Assembly: GCA_032173965.1 (NCBI GenBank)
Contig: CM063284.1
Coordinates: 64,168,863-64,232,862, forward strand
Origin: Sitta carolinensis
Taxonomy: Eukaryota > Chordata > Aves > Passeriformes > Sittidae
Direction of reading: 5' to 3'
DNA: 64,000 nt
Position numbers and translations under genes: made by a program. The notes beneath the pieces are model-generated. The model had not been told where the DNA came from. It worked only from the letters and a program-made list of their open reading frames with translations, and did no database searches. Shown in pieces: positions 12,901 through 26,100 of the stretch (the first letter of the stretch is position 1; the number at the start of each line of letters is the position of its first letter).

Positions 12901-15900
12901 GGGTCAAGTGGCATGGAATGCCAGCATATATCCTATTAAATGGTCCTTGATCCAGAGTATCTTCTGAATTGTGCCTGGGAGCTGTTGGGAGAGTGCTAGC
13001 TGGGCAATGTAAATAACTGCCAGAGGCTGTTCTGACAATTGAACTCATGACAAGTTTGTTTATCCTCGGAAATCTTCCTTGACAGTTTCAATTACTAGAG
13101 TGGGCACATCCTGTCTGAAACAATGTTTTCCTCACATTTCTGACCAGTGTAGTATTCCTTCCTCTATCCTCAATAAAATGTGCCTTTGACTATACTACCA
13201 AAACACTTATAATTATCCCATGATTTGATACTTACCTGGTACAAACAAGCTACTTTAGTTAATAAACGGTCATGTTAAATATGAAACTCATTAAGCTGTA
13301 CCCAGCCTGCTTGTCACAAATACTGTGTTTTTATCACCAGCTCTAGCAATTGATAAGTTTCATTCTTTACCATATTTCTTTTACTGGACGAGTTCCTGGA
13401 AGATCACCGCTTTGCAATGGCAGTTCAAACATTCTTTGTAAGCGTTTGCTGGCTGACAGGCAAAAAGTAGGGAAAAAAAAATAGAGAGGCTGCTAAAGAG
13501 AAAACTTACTGATGGATAGCCCTCGTGAGCTAGGAAGTCAGTGGACTACAAGTGCTGTCCAGCAACTAAGCTATTCCTAGGCATATCCATATCAGCCTTC
13601 AAAAGAAAAGGTTATTTCACAATCTTACTGAATACTGAAAACAAGCACTAGATGGAGCAGTGGGTAAACGTCTGGACTCTCTCCTTGGTTCTATTCAATC
13701 CAGGAAGTTACCGGATAGCCTTCTTGGAATCTGAGCTGACAAGCTGATGCCAGGTCAGTACTTTGTGAAGACACAAGTGTGCCTTGGGTGGAGCAGAAAC
13801 ATTACACGTATTACACGACTCTTTGGATTCAGTGCAATTAACACTGATGTATAATTGGTGGCCACATTCTTAGATATATTCTTAGATGTTTGTACATTCT
13901 TCTTTGTCTTAACAGTTTTGATTAATATACATCCTTTTTGAAGATTTTTGCTAAGGATCTGTAAGTCCACAGCATCCCACTTATCATTTGACTGCTGAGG
14001 ACGTCAGTCAACAAAATCAAAACCAGACCTTGCTTTTTAATTATGGATAGCACATTGCCCCTTATTTGCCTTACAAAAATATCACAGCTTTTTCATAGCT
14101 GACAGTCCACAAAGACTCTGGTATTCCTTGGCATTTGAAGATTGCCAATATAGAAAAGATTAGAAAACTCAAAATATATATGAAGTGGGATCTAGTATAT
14201 GAAGGCATCTGGTCTGGGTTTCAGGCATTTTCCCAGGTGGAGAAAAAGTTATCGTGTTAGAGAGGAAAAGCATATTGTTAGGAAACAGCCTCATGATTCT
14301 TAGGCTAACTTGGAGGGAAAGGGGAATGCTGAAATGAATTGCTTTTAAGCATTTGGGAATACCAGTGTGGACTTCAGCTTTCTTTAAAGTACAAAAAATA
14401 GAAAAGGGGAGGGAATATTTTCACCTCTTCCCTTGACAAAAAACAATCTTTGTAATGTCAACCAACAGCTAGCATTGAGCTTATCACTGCCTCCACTCTG
14501 CCCTGCTCTCCCATCTCAGTAACCTGTTCTGGCTTCTGAAACTCACACCCTTTGGAACTGATTGAATAATGGACTTTTCACTTCAGGCTCTGAACCAAAT
14601 AAAAGAAAAAAAATCCTGTGGGTTGCATGTGGAGTTATTAAATCTAGCTTTAAGATCCTACATTTGAAAATTCATTGTAAAAATGAAAGAGGGTTACTTC
14701 TAAAATGAAAACTTAAAGAGGATTCTTTTGAAAATAACAATTGTTTTAAGGCCTTACCCGTCCTTGTTTTTTCCCCTCTGGACTGTTTAACAAAAGCTGC
14801 CCTAACTTGCCAATTTCATGGCAAATGACTTCAGTTTTCCAGAAACTGCAGATGTCCCTCACCAGATAACTAAGAAAATAAGAGTAGAGTATATAATGTT
14901 TGCATGAGAGATACTTGAAGAATTATTCATGTCAGCAGTTAGTCATAAACCTTTATACATTTATATCACCAAAAAGCTGATGACAACCCTAAATTCTTCT
15001 CCTAATATTTTCCCCCGACTCTTCCCTTTTCTAATATGCTTCCTAAATGAATCCAATGATTTGCCCAGAATTTATCCATCTGACTTTATGCCTAGGATAT
15101 GCTCCAAGGAGGCGGGAACAACTTACAGCTTAGTTAGAAGGACTCAAAAGTAAGTTTCATTTACTCATGTAAACCTGGCGTTTATCTGAATTCAAGCGCT
15201 GACAGGCTAATGGTTGTTGTTTAGCTGCAAAACCAATTAATTTTACATCTTAAGACCCAATGTAGCATGGTGCTACATCTCTCAATAGCCCCAGCAGCAC
15301 CTCTCAAGAGAGGCATCTGTAACTTTCAAGCAAGGGAGAGCCATGCCCAGCCCACACCAACAGTAATTATTGCTTTGTTCACCTTGTTCCCCTCCAGTCA
15401 CTGGTAACAAGAACTGATGCCCGGACAGCAAAGAGTGGTCAAACAGCTCATTGTCATCTCCTCCAGCACAGGTACCACAGGCAGTCACTGAGGAGGACGG
15501 AAGACTGGAGACAGGAGATTGCCTCCTTTATCTGTGCCTGAAGCCTGATTCACACCTGATTCAGGGTGTGATGGCAGAACATGTCAACATGTGACAGCAC
15601 CCTTATTTTCATAGTGTACGCAAGATGTCAACATTAAAACCTGGACCTGGGAAAAGTTGAAAATAAGCAAAGGAATACTAAATTACACCTTAAAATCCTA
15701 CTCCAGAGAAATGCAAAAAGACAGTATTAACCTGAGCCAAAAGCACTGGTTGTTGGAAGGAAAACCCAAGCAAGAGTAGCTCAATTGACAGAAAAAAGAC
15801 CTCAATTTATGCAAATATCGATGACAATATTGATCAAGAATAAGAACATCACTGTCACATAATGGGGAAAAGTAATTTGCACATGGCAATATCCACTGGC

Positions 15901-17084
15901 AGTATTGCTGTAAGTAATTACTCTGAAGTTCAGTTTAGTAATGATTATCACTGAGACTATTTTAAAGAAGAAAAGAGTATAGGATGTTAGCAGAGGAAAA
16001 TTTCATTTGTTACTTTATTAATAGTGATTTGTATAATGCCTTATTAGTCATCATTTGTATTTGTGTAGAGGCCTTCATTACACAAGTCACTTTACAGAGA
16101 GACCTAATTGATTCTATGGAGAGAACCACACTGATTTTGAAGACATGCAAGACAATAAATATTACATCACTTTCACTTGCTCTTCTGTTAGCTATACAGA
16201 AGACAAATCCTCTTTCTACTGTATACTCTCTCTGCAAAACTGTAGACCCAGATGTAAACAGAACTATACTAAAACAGTGAGTACATACACCATACACTGC
16301 ATTTGCCTAAAATATACATATTATTGCAGTATACTCCTGTTTCAAGTGACAGCTGCTCTGAATTATAATAAGGTACTTTAAGTAAAGATTTTACCATTTA
16401 TAAACATTTTTTGAACTTGAAAGCCATGCACTTATTCAGCGGCGTGTTATTCCACTTAATGGGATAATGAAGAGAAGTAAAATCAGACTACCTGCACTTT
16501 TTGGCATACTACATAGCATTGTCTTCGAAGTGATGCTGTGTCAAGGGGAACATCTCAAGTGTATCACTAAGCTCTGAAACAAGCTATGCCATTATGTGAA
16601 AGTTCCCATGAAGCCCCAGTGACTGTTAAATTATTGAATGTGAATTGCTTGAACATGCAGTATTTCCAATAATTCCTTTGCAAAAGACTGAAGTTTTGTT
16701 CACTACTAGATGTCTCAAGCAATAATAAAATCAAAGCACGAAATCCCTATGCAACAGCAGATTAAAGAGGATGAAGAGAGCGTAAAGTAGTACTGAAAAA
16801 TAAAATTAAGGATAATCTTGTATTAAGTTTTTGGATTCAGTCTTCATCCAAAAAGAAAATCCTACTATGGGTACCGATGGATTCATCTTCTGGTAGGATG
16901 AAATGTCTCAGGTTGCCCCACACTGTTACTATGACCCTCTGCACAGTGGAGTCAAAATTATTTGGCTCATTGCTGTGAACTCTCTGTTCTCTTTTTGTCA
17001 GGAGACAGCACTCCTTTTCTGCCAAAAGTGGGATGTGTGTGAAGCAGGAAGACTTGGGCCTTGCCCTTTCTCCCTTGCCTGTTA
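9960..17084. other. Upstream non-coding DNA
   Basis: AT-rich and unusually poor in open frames from 12.1 to 13.7 kb. No mobile element could be named. A few short A/T tracts are present. I see no gene. Confidence 0.65.
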
Positions 17085-17132
17085 CCCCTTCCCCCTCCCC
17101 TTCCCCTCCCCTTTCCCTCTCCTTTCCTTTCT
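17085..17132 (+). repeat. 48-nt pure pyrimidine tract with mirror symmetry
   Basis: An uninterrupted C/T stretch built of CCCCTT/CCCTTT units, partly mirror-symmetric. Such purine-pyrimidine asymmetric tracts can adopt triplex (H-DNA) structure. Confidence 0.9.
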
Positions 17133-20100
17133 GTGCTTTGCTTGGGACGGCAAAACAGCTGGTGTGATCCAGGAGAACTTGGATTAAAGGTCTATGAGTT
17201 TATACCCAGTGTACACATATACATAGTATATGTATATTTGTAATCACAGCATTTCATATCATCCAGTTTCACATGATTACAGGACTTTGCTTGCTTGTAG
17301 AGTATATCTTTTATTTAGTAAGAGGAGCTTAGGTATTGCTGTCTTTCTTCGGATGCCTCTTGGGAACCTTCTTTGACATCTAAAGCCTTTTTCTGGCAAC
17401 CAGTTTGTTCTCTAACAACAGCAGGCTGGGAGTTGTGATAGATCCCATTTAGTCTTTTGAGAAACAGCTAAATTCTGTGAGTTAACTTGTCTTCTTTTAC
17501 CATCTAAGGAATATTGGCAGGCTGCAACCATTTTCCTCTGTTAGCCCTTGAAATGATTCTTCATGCTTTTGTCACATAATTAAAATTAGATTATTGCAAC
17601 TCCCTGCTGGCTGGCCTTAGAGCTTTGTAAACACTCCAGCTGGCCCCTAGGTTCACAGTGAAAGGGATGCTCTAAGCATATTCTTTCTTTGTCCTCTCTT
17701 CTCTCATCTGTGTTGAAATCACTGCACTTGCTAACTGCCAGCAGAATGTATTGGGTTATTGCTTTCTAAGGGCAGTGAACATAATGTTAGAGACATTATG
17801 TGCCAAAGTCTCTCTCAAGCTTTGCTTGAAAGAGCCGGGATGCAAGAGCTTTCAATCTATTTTCTCCTTGTTGGTGAGGTCTCTTTTTGCTGAAAAGAAG
17901 GGAAATAAGGGGGAGGGAATGGAGGAGCACAGGCTCTCCTAACATAGCGTTCAAATAGAAAACACATACAGCTACACAATTTCAAAAGCAGGGGCTGACT
18001 TTCATTGACCAGTGTGCAAATACATAATACAGTTGCTTCTTCTCCTATGACAAAATTACTCCCTTCCACCCCAAAAGATGAAAGCCATTTTGGAATAACA
18101 GCACTCCCATTACAACCAGGCTTTCTGAGTTCAGTAGGCAGCATTCCTGGCTGACTTCTTTTTATGTCACATTTGCTTATGGACCGTTACTCCCACATTC
18201 ACATCCAGCCAGTTCCATCTTATAAATCTTGCATGGAACATCACGACCGTGTGAGATTTGCCTGATGAGCTTGTAGGGATTATCATATTAAAGTTCTCAA
18301 GGGTCTGGATGACTAATTGTTAATGAGAGAGAACAATGCAGGGATAATGGTGCTTTAAAAGTAAGTAATACTAATGGCATAGCTTGTGTTTGGATGTGAC
18401 TGTGCATCTTGCTGTCACATGTAGAGATTATCTCTTAGTGTCCTCTGGTTTTATGGGCCCATAACCTCAGCTCTATAATCAGATAGTCAGTAAGCACTTA
18501 TTCTGCTGAAGGAGAATTATCGTGGTGAAGAAGCACACACAGGCAGTAAAGCTGGCTGTATTGAACTCTCCAAAACTATCAGAGCCTCACTACTGAAGCC
18601 AAGAGTACATTTGTTTGGGTTGAGTTTTTTACACAGTCTTGGCCAGCCAGTGTTATGAAATGGTGACTATGGCAGCAGATTCACAGGAGTAATACCATAG
18701 AATACGAATATTCCTCTTATTTGTGCTTCACCTTATCTCTCATATTAATGATTTATGTTCCAGCACGGTCACTCTGTGCCCAGTCACTTTTTCTGTGCTA
18801 TCTATTCCTTTGGACACCAATATTTAGTCATGCAGTGCTGTTACTATCCAGGGCTTGATTTTAAATCCCTTGGACAGATTTCCTGAACGACTCCCCCATC
18901 CAGCTGAAAGCATAAGCACTGTGGGTCTTTGGCAGCTCTGCAAATCAAGACTGCAGCTCCTAGAAGAAGTCTGAAAACAGTTGATTCTTACACTCAGCTT
19001 CCTGCCACAGTGCAGTTTGTGACTGCTGGCAGCCACAACATAACATAAGCTCCATTTCTTTTCTCCCCTGTCTCATTGGGGCTTTTGCTAACATAAATAC
19101 ATTACCATGGGTGAGTAAGTGCACAACGCCATGGCTAATGCAGAGAACAACCTCTCCTGTGACAGAGATGGCATTTGCAATGTTCTGCTGCCTTCCCAGT
19201 GCAAACATCTCTGCTGGGGACCTCACCACTGCAGTGCTGGCATGCCACTGCCTTTGAACAGGGATGGTGCCAACCTCCCAGACAGCCGTAAGCACGCAAA
19301 GCCAAGACTCCATGTATCAGGGCCTGTGCATGTGTCAAGGACAGGTTTCCCAGCCTGAAATGTCAAACCAACTGTTTTTTCCCTCAGGAGGTGCATTTGT
19401 CTCTATGGTGAAGAAAATGTATTATCACAAGTGTTGCCTTTGAGCTCAGAGCTGGATAAAGACCAAACAGACACTGAATCCAGCAAAATTTCAGCATCCC
19501 CCTCTTCAGAAACATTCACATCCTCTGACAACTTTTTTCTTCCAAGAACCAGTCTGCTTCCAAAACGAGAGAACTGAATACTGACCAACACACTCCTTGC
19601 TCCCAGACTTTACATGACAACTGCTTGGAAAGCAACCCTTGAAGTTTGTTCTGTTGAGGACTGCTCTCAAGTCTGGTGCCCTTGTTAGTCAAATTGGGAC
19701 TCCACTTCTCTTGAGCTTGTGTCCCCAGATATTGGCATAGATAAATGGCCTCTAACTGGGCTCTTTATTTTGCTCCTAACATTACAGACCCCACACAGAG
19801 ACACAGAAACCCCTAGTTTCAGACCTAGGGGCTTGCAGAGGGCTGTGCAGTGATCCTGTTGCTGCTGAGTCTAAAAGGCATGAAGGGGGCAACTGATTCC
19901 AGCACGCTGGCAAGCCAGCTAGGATGCCTGCTCCTGCCCAGACACCAGCTTTCTTCTGGGTGTAAGCTGCTGCCTCTGACTAAGTTAGACCCTGCTGAGA
20001 GCCAAAGGAGCCAGGACCCACAGGATATTTCACACTTAAACCATATTGCAATGCTGCAGAAATGCAGGCTTGTGGAATAAAACAGACAGTTATGCAGAAG

Positions 20101-23100
20101 ATGGATACTTTATCACTTGACCAAAATGTGCAAGCAGAAAATCTCCAGTTGTCTTTCACAAGTAATTTCATGTTATTTCTCCTGTGTTACTCTGATGTTT
20201 TTGTTGCAAAGAGGATGAGGGTCATAGGGAGTTTTGTTTCTTTCTTTATTTTTAATTAGCACCTCTGGGCAGTGACCCAATCAAAGCCTCATCTCCCTAA
20301 CAGAAGCCTTTTTGACCGCAACTTGCATGTTCTAAATTTCATTCACAGTCAAAGACTATCTCTTGTCCAAGTATTTTTACTCTGTCATAATCAAAATACG
20401 AATTGTAGCTTAACTTAAAATAGACATGTCAGAAACACTTGACACGACCTGCATACCTGTCAACAAGTGATAATCAAATTTCCTTGCCATACTAAATTTG
20501 GGCAGAAGACATTATTTTAAAACAAAACCCAACCCAACCTATCTGGTTTCCATATCATATTGAATTTCTGAGACACAATGGGAGTTTTTCTTTATGTAAA
20601 GGAGTCTAAAAGGAGTACAAGTAGTTAAAGGGATGTCTGATGAAGCTGGGACAAGGGTACAACTTGTCTTTGAAACAGCTTACATGCAGCATTACTAAAA
20701 ATTAAAGAGCAGAGGTGGAATTATTTCTCTGCTTTTTCCATTTATTGATTATGTAAATATGGTTCCCCTTGTATAAATATTTAGCTTCTCTGTTTCTCTC
20801 TGAAAATCAAACAGCAGCAGGGCTAGAAAAGCAGGGAACACAATTGTAACATTGGCATCACAGTGTATTTTTGAAAGTTGAGAGCAAAATTGTAGTGTAT
20901 TTTTGATGAAGGTAAACCCCAAACTGACACTGTCCCTTACAAAATTATTGGGAAAAAAAATGACACAGTGCCAAAAGGAAACTTCATGCAGAGAAGGTTG
21001 TGGCTTTTTTTTAAATGCGGTGATTAAATGGCAATGTTTAGCAGAAAAAGATAAAGGATTAAGGAAAGAGAAATTATTCCAGCTCCTTTCTGCATAAACT
21101 TCCTCTGGAAGTATTTGCCAGAAACAAAAAGCACAGCCCAGGAATACAAACAAATAGGCCTGTATAGTACATGGTTAAAATTATCAATGTCTCACTGACT
21201 TGTGATCCAGACTAAGCAGGGCATTAAAAAATCCAAAAGAGCACAGCATCTTCTATTCCTGAAGAGACTGAAAGGGTACACTGACATAACAGTTTCCAAC
21301 AGCTGTGATAACAGCCTGCGCAGGGTCATGCTGGAGCTGATGGACAACAGCCCCTTGCACACAGAGCACTGGGGCCGTGCTTTGCGGGGCTGCCTGTTGC
21401 CAGGCTCAGCTCTGGTTACCTTGTACAGTATATCACAGACTAATCCTTCTGTACTTGTCTGAGTCCTCCTCCGAGGGTTCTCCCCCATCTCCTTTTCTGG
21501 TTTTGCCAAGGCAGAGGAATATCTGTCCCTGCCTCCTTTACTTGATGTTGCCTGTTTCAGCTTCTGACACAAAATAGCCCTTCCTCACCCAGAGGTGTTG
21601 TGAGACACGCAGAAGAGGGCTTTTCCTTTCCACGGTAATTCCGTGGGTTTGGGATGTAAAAGTTCCAAACCTCTGCCAAATACAGCATCAGAACAAAAGC
21701 ATCTCTTTGTCATGACATCGCTGCTCAAAGACAGGAATTTACTGGGTTAAAATCTGAGACACTTCTTATTTATTTGAACAATCTCCCACTAAGTTCAATG
21801 CAACTGTACTGAGAGGAAACTAAAGTGGGGACTGCTGAACAGAAAAGCTCACAATTATCAACTAATTATCCCAGGAAATCTACTGCTGTGGGAGACACTG
21901 TTGCACTTGATCCCATGAGACAGGAGGACCAGGACACAGCAAGCTTTGGCACTCTGATAGCCTTAACCCCAGCTCTGGGAAGACTGCTATTCCTCCCTGA
22001 AAAGCCACTCCATGGAAGAGGACCACAGTAACACATCCCAGATTATTTCAGCAGGGTAAAATGGAGGGCAAGCTGCCCACAAACACACATGGTAAGTAAG
22101 GAAAGTAGATACCAGGTCTCCTTAGCTGATGAATATTCCAAAATAAATGTCACAGGAAGAGACCTTTTCCCTGTCCAGCAGCACAGCTTCAAGAGGAACA
22201 TTTGCAGATCAGGTGTTGCCATGGGATGCCTTCAGATACAGTCTCAGGGTGTCTTGACTGTTTCCTGTGGATTCACAGAGCAGGTGAAAGAGTGAAATCC
22301 GAAGATCTTGTCCTCTCTGTATTTGTAGTCTGAGGGACCTGGAGTCTGACTCTTTGTAAGTCTAAAAAAATTGCAAAGACCATGTAATTTCTGGCAGGAG
22401 GAAGTGTGACTGGCACCTCAGGGAAGCTGAGGAGCATTAAAAACTAAAAAACAAACCTGATTTTTTTTTGCAAAGATGCCACCTGGATTCTGACAAAAAC
22501 AGATTTGCAATGCAAATTTGTATATTTTAGGAAAGTCTGAGTGCAGAAGGCTAGGAAGGTGTCAAATGTCTGATACAAACTATGTTCTGAAAATATGTGA
22601 AAGAAGTATAGATAAAGATGATGTCAGAAGGGTTAACCAGTTTTCTGATTATTTGTCTTTGCAGATGGTGATTTGTGTCAATATTATTTTTAAGCTGTTT
22701 CTGGAATTCTCCCTTTCTGTTGCTACAGGTTCAGCTGTCCCTTGCAATCCTTTTGCCCTGGACTACATCCTAATGCCCTCCAATGTGCCAAATGGGGGAG
22801 AGAACCAGTTGCATATGCCATGATTTATTGGAGGGGATAAAACTTATGAAAAGCAGCAGGAAGTGTAAATTTTTAACCTTTTTCCTCTTTCTCACACAAA
22901 CTAACTGTGATTGCACTTAAAAGGCAGAATTAACATGTGAGAATACAGAGTGAAAGGATGTGGAATTCATATTCTAAGCAAACAATGAAGAGTAGCCACA
23001 AGATGTTTGGCACCTGAGTATGATGAAGCTTTCAAGAGCATTTCCTCTTGAAGGGACCTGAACTATTGAAGATTACACATACTGCATACTCAACTTGCAC

Positions 23101-26100
23101 ACTTAGAGAAAAATTTCCTTTTAAGCAATTGTAAAATGCATGTGTTTCAACCATTTCCATGGCACTAGTATAAACAAAAATAAGGGGAAGAGGGCTGCAG
23201 AGGACGATTCACAGAGGCTGAGGATTAGTGGAAGGAACATGAAACCATGAAAGGTGTATATGCCCATATTTTCTCTAATGCTCACAGCAACTACTGAGTA
23301 AGCAAATGGCCACTCCTAGTATGACTAATGGTATGACTACTTAAGGCTTATTTCTACTGAAGTTTATGAAAGTTAAATCAAAACAAACCACACAGTTTAA
23401 AATAGAAATGTTCACTCTCTTCTGTGAGCTGCAGCAAACTATTTCAGCTTATGTACAATTTTAATCACACATGTAGTTCTTTGGAAAGAGATGCAGTACT
23501 TAAAATCACGTGCTCACATTGACTACTTTGCTTAAGTGGGGTCTCCATATGACCATATTGAGCTGCACATCCAAAGTCTTTGAAACTTTACTTTGTAGCC
23601 ATTAGTTTTGGCCCCATGGGGAGTTATTTATAAATATCTGAAATAATTAAATCAGATCTGTACCACAGAAAAAGGATTCAATGAAATATGGTCACTATAG
23701 CAACAAATATTTTCTGGATGTAGTTTTGCTTCTAATCAGCAACGGTGTCCCCATGTCCCTGACAATGGCAAAAGTTGTCAGGCTTTTCTTGTTTGCCTGT
23801 TTTTATTAAATGTGTTCTTACAGAGTAAAACAATAAATGTAACATTCAAGTATTTTAGACAAAGGTCTCTTTTCAGAAGTATTTAACATTAGTTAAAATA
23901 ATATTAGGAACTTCAAAAAGGAAGATGTTGTTTTCCCATCTTCTTATTGCTCTCCTGCCTCCCTGGTACTGAACAAGCCTCTGCTACACTGAGAAATTTC
24001 ATAGGCTCCAACTCTGCATTCAGATATTAAAGTGATCCCTTCACCACCAACAGCAGCTGAAAGCAAGGTTAGAAAACAGTGATGCCACAAACCAAACTAC
24101 TGTTTTCAACAGGCAGTGCTGGTGGTCCATATTAAACAAAACCAGAAAATAAAAGGTCTCACACTTCAGATCCTGCCTGCAAAATATTCTTCTGGCTGTG
24201 TTAATCACAAAAGTTAAGCCCTACATGTATGGACATGCTGGAAATGTCCAGGTCATGTCCATGCATAGTCTCTGAACTCACCAACACAGCCACAGCCTCC
24301 TTGGACATTTGCAAATTTCATACTTTTACAACTGATAGGTTGTAGATATCTCAGAGGGCTTTGTGAATTTGTCTGCACTTTGGTGGAGCTCAAAAACACC
24401 AAAGGAGTTGTTTGAGGTTGCTTTCTCCTTTTTTTTTTTTTTTTTTTCCTTGAGTACATAAAACAACATTCCAAAAATAATTTCAAACACTCATCTTGTC
24501 CATTGCCAAATGAGAGGTCATTTCCAGGACAGGTCTGTATTTCCTCTCTGGTTTTACGTTCCTGTCTTGTTTTAATAATACCTCAAAGGTATGCAGTCAG
24601 TCTACCTACTTTTATTCCTTTGCTTAAAAACTAACAAATCCATTGGCAGTGTCAACTAAACGCAGCAAAGGAGGTCAGTCCTCAGTTTCATGAAAAGAGT
24701 TCTTTGGTAGAGAGAAGTGATCTTTTCCATGCCACGACTGCCAGAAAGGTTTGTTCACTGTCTTGTCAGTTGGGCAAGAATCTGTGTTAGCACTGGGGCA
24801 AGAGGCAAAAAAGTACCCACGCTTCTGATTGCCCCACTCAAGGGAAAAGGTTCAGTGGGAGCTGACGCCTTTTTTAGGCACTGATATAAATCATGACTCT
24901 GTGAAATCAGCCTTTGTAACTCCCAGTGTAACTGACCTTGCCAGTCTTACAGACTATTAAATTGTTAATACTGGTCTTTAAGTGTCTCTTCACAGTTACC
25001 TGTGCCAACTCAGATGGGAGGTTTTAGTTTGATGTCACTCTTCAATACAGATTTATTCATTTATTTATTTATGATAATTATCATGTGATATTTTGGAGAA
25101 ATCTATTTATGCAAGAGAGGCATTAGGTTTCTAAAGCTCAAGCCACACCCGCCACACAAACAAAACATCAGCAACGCCATACAGAGATGCCAGAGCAAAG
25201 GATATGCTCAATGAGCCTCTGACTTGCAAACTTTGGTGTTTGTTTTAATTCTCTTCCAAAAGTGCAGGAAATTCATGCTAGCAAAGAAGCTATAGCTGAA
25301 ATAAGGTATTTAGAAAATCAGCAACAAAATACTTGGAGCTGAGATGACTACTTTCCCTCTGATCTTTAGCCTTCAAGCCCCACCTGACACAACTCACCTT
25401 CTGGGCACAGCAAAGAGAGCAAAGGAAACTGATGACCTCTCACCCACATCAGCACCCGTGGCAGCAGTACCAGGCACTCACCCAGGTGCTCTGGGAATAT
25501 ACAGCTGGATTTTTGGCATGATATTTATCTTCTTTACTCATACGGTGTCTTAAAGCAAATATTCCTAGTAAAATTAAATGCTACCAGATTTGTCCTATAT
25601 TAAAGAATGTCTTCATGTCCCCACCTGTGCATGGGTGAGGAATTAATAAAATCTGAGGTCCTTTATGTTTGCATTGGGAGGGTACCCCCATCCTCAACAT
25701 GGCTGTTTGTTCATGGTTTGACAACTGCAATGTAGGGTTATCTGACATTTGTTTTCTAATGCACATGCTGTTTCAAAAAGAAGAATGAAAATGTAAATAA
25801 ATGCAAAGGAATCCTGAAGACAGAAAAATATTTACAAAAAACCATTTAATTGAAAGTCCGCATATTGCTCTGTATTGTTTCACTGACCATATATATATGT
25901 TAATTCCTCTAAGCCTCATTTGCCTAACAGCATGGAAACTGCCAGCATTTTAAGAACTGCTATCAGATAACTTGAAATGACATTAGATGGACCATACAAA
26001 CAGCAAACAGACTCTAGTAACTGTTTTGTTGGATCTGATCTGAGATGCAGAGTGGTTTTGCTAAACACAGACTTTAAGGATGCTGGACACTACCTGAGTC

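Noticed and set aside
20749..21153. 134-codon minus-strand open frame
   Set aside because: A Phe-rich translation of AT-rich DNA with no recognisable domain or gene context.
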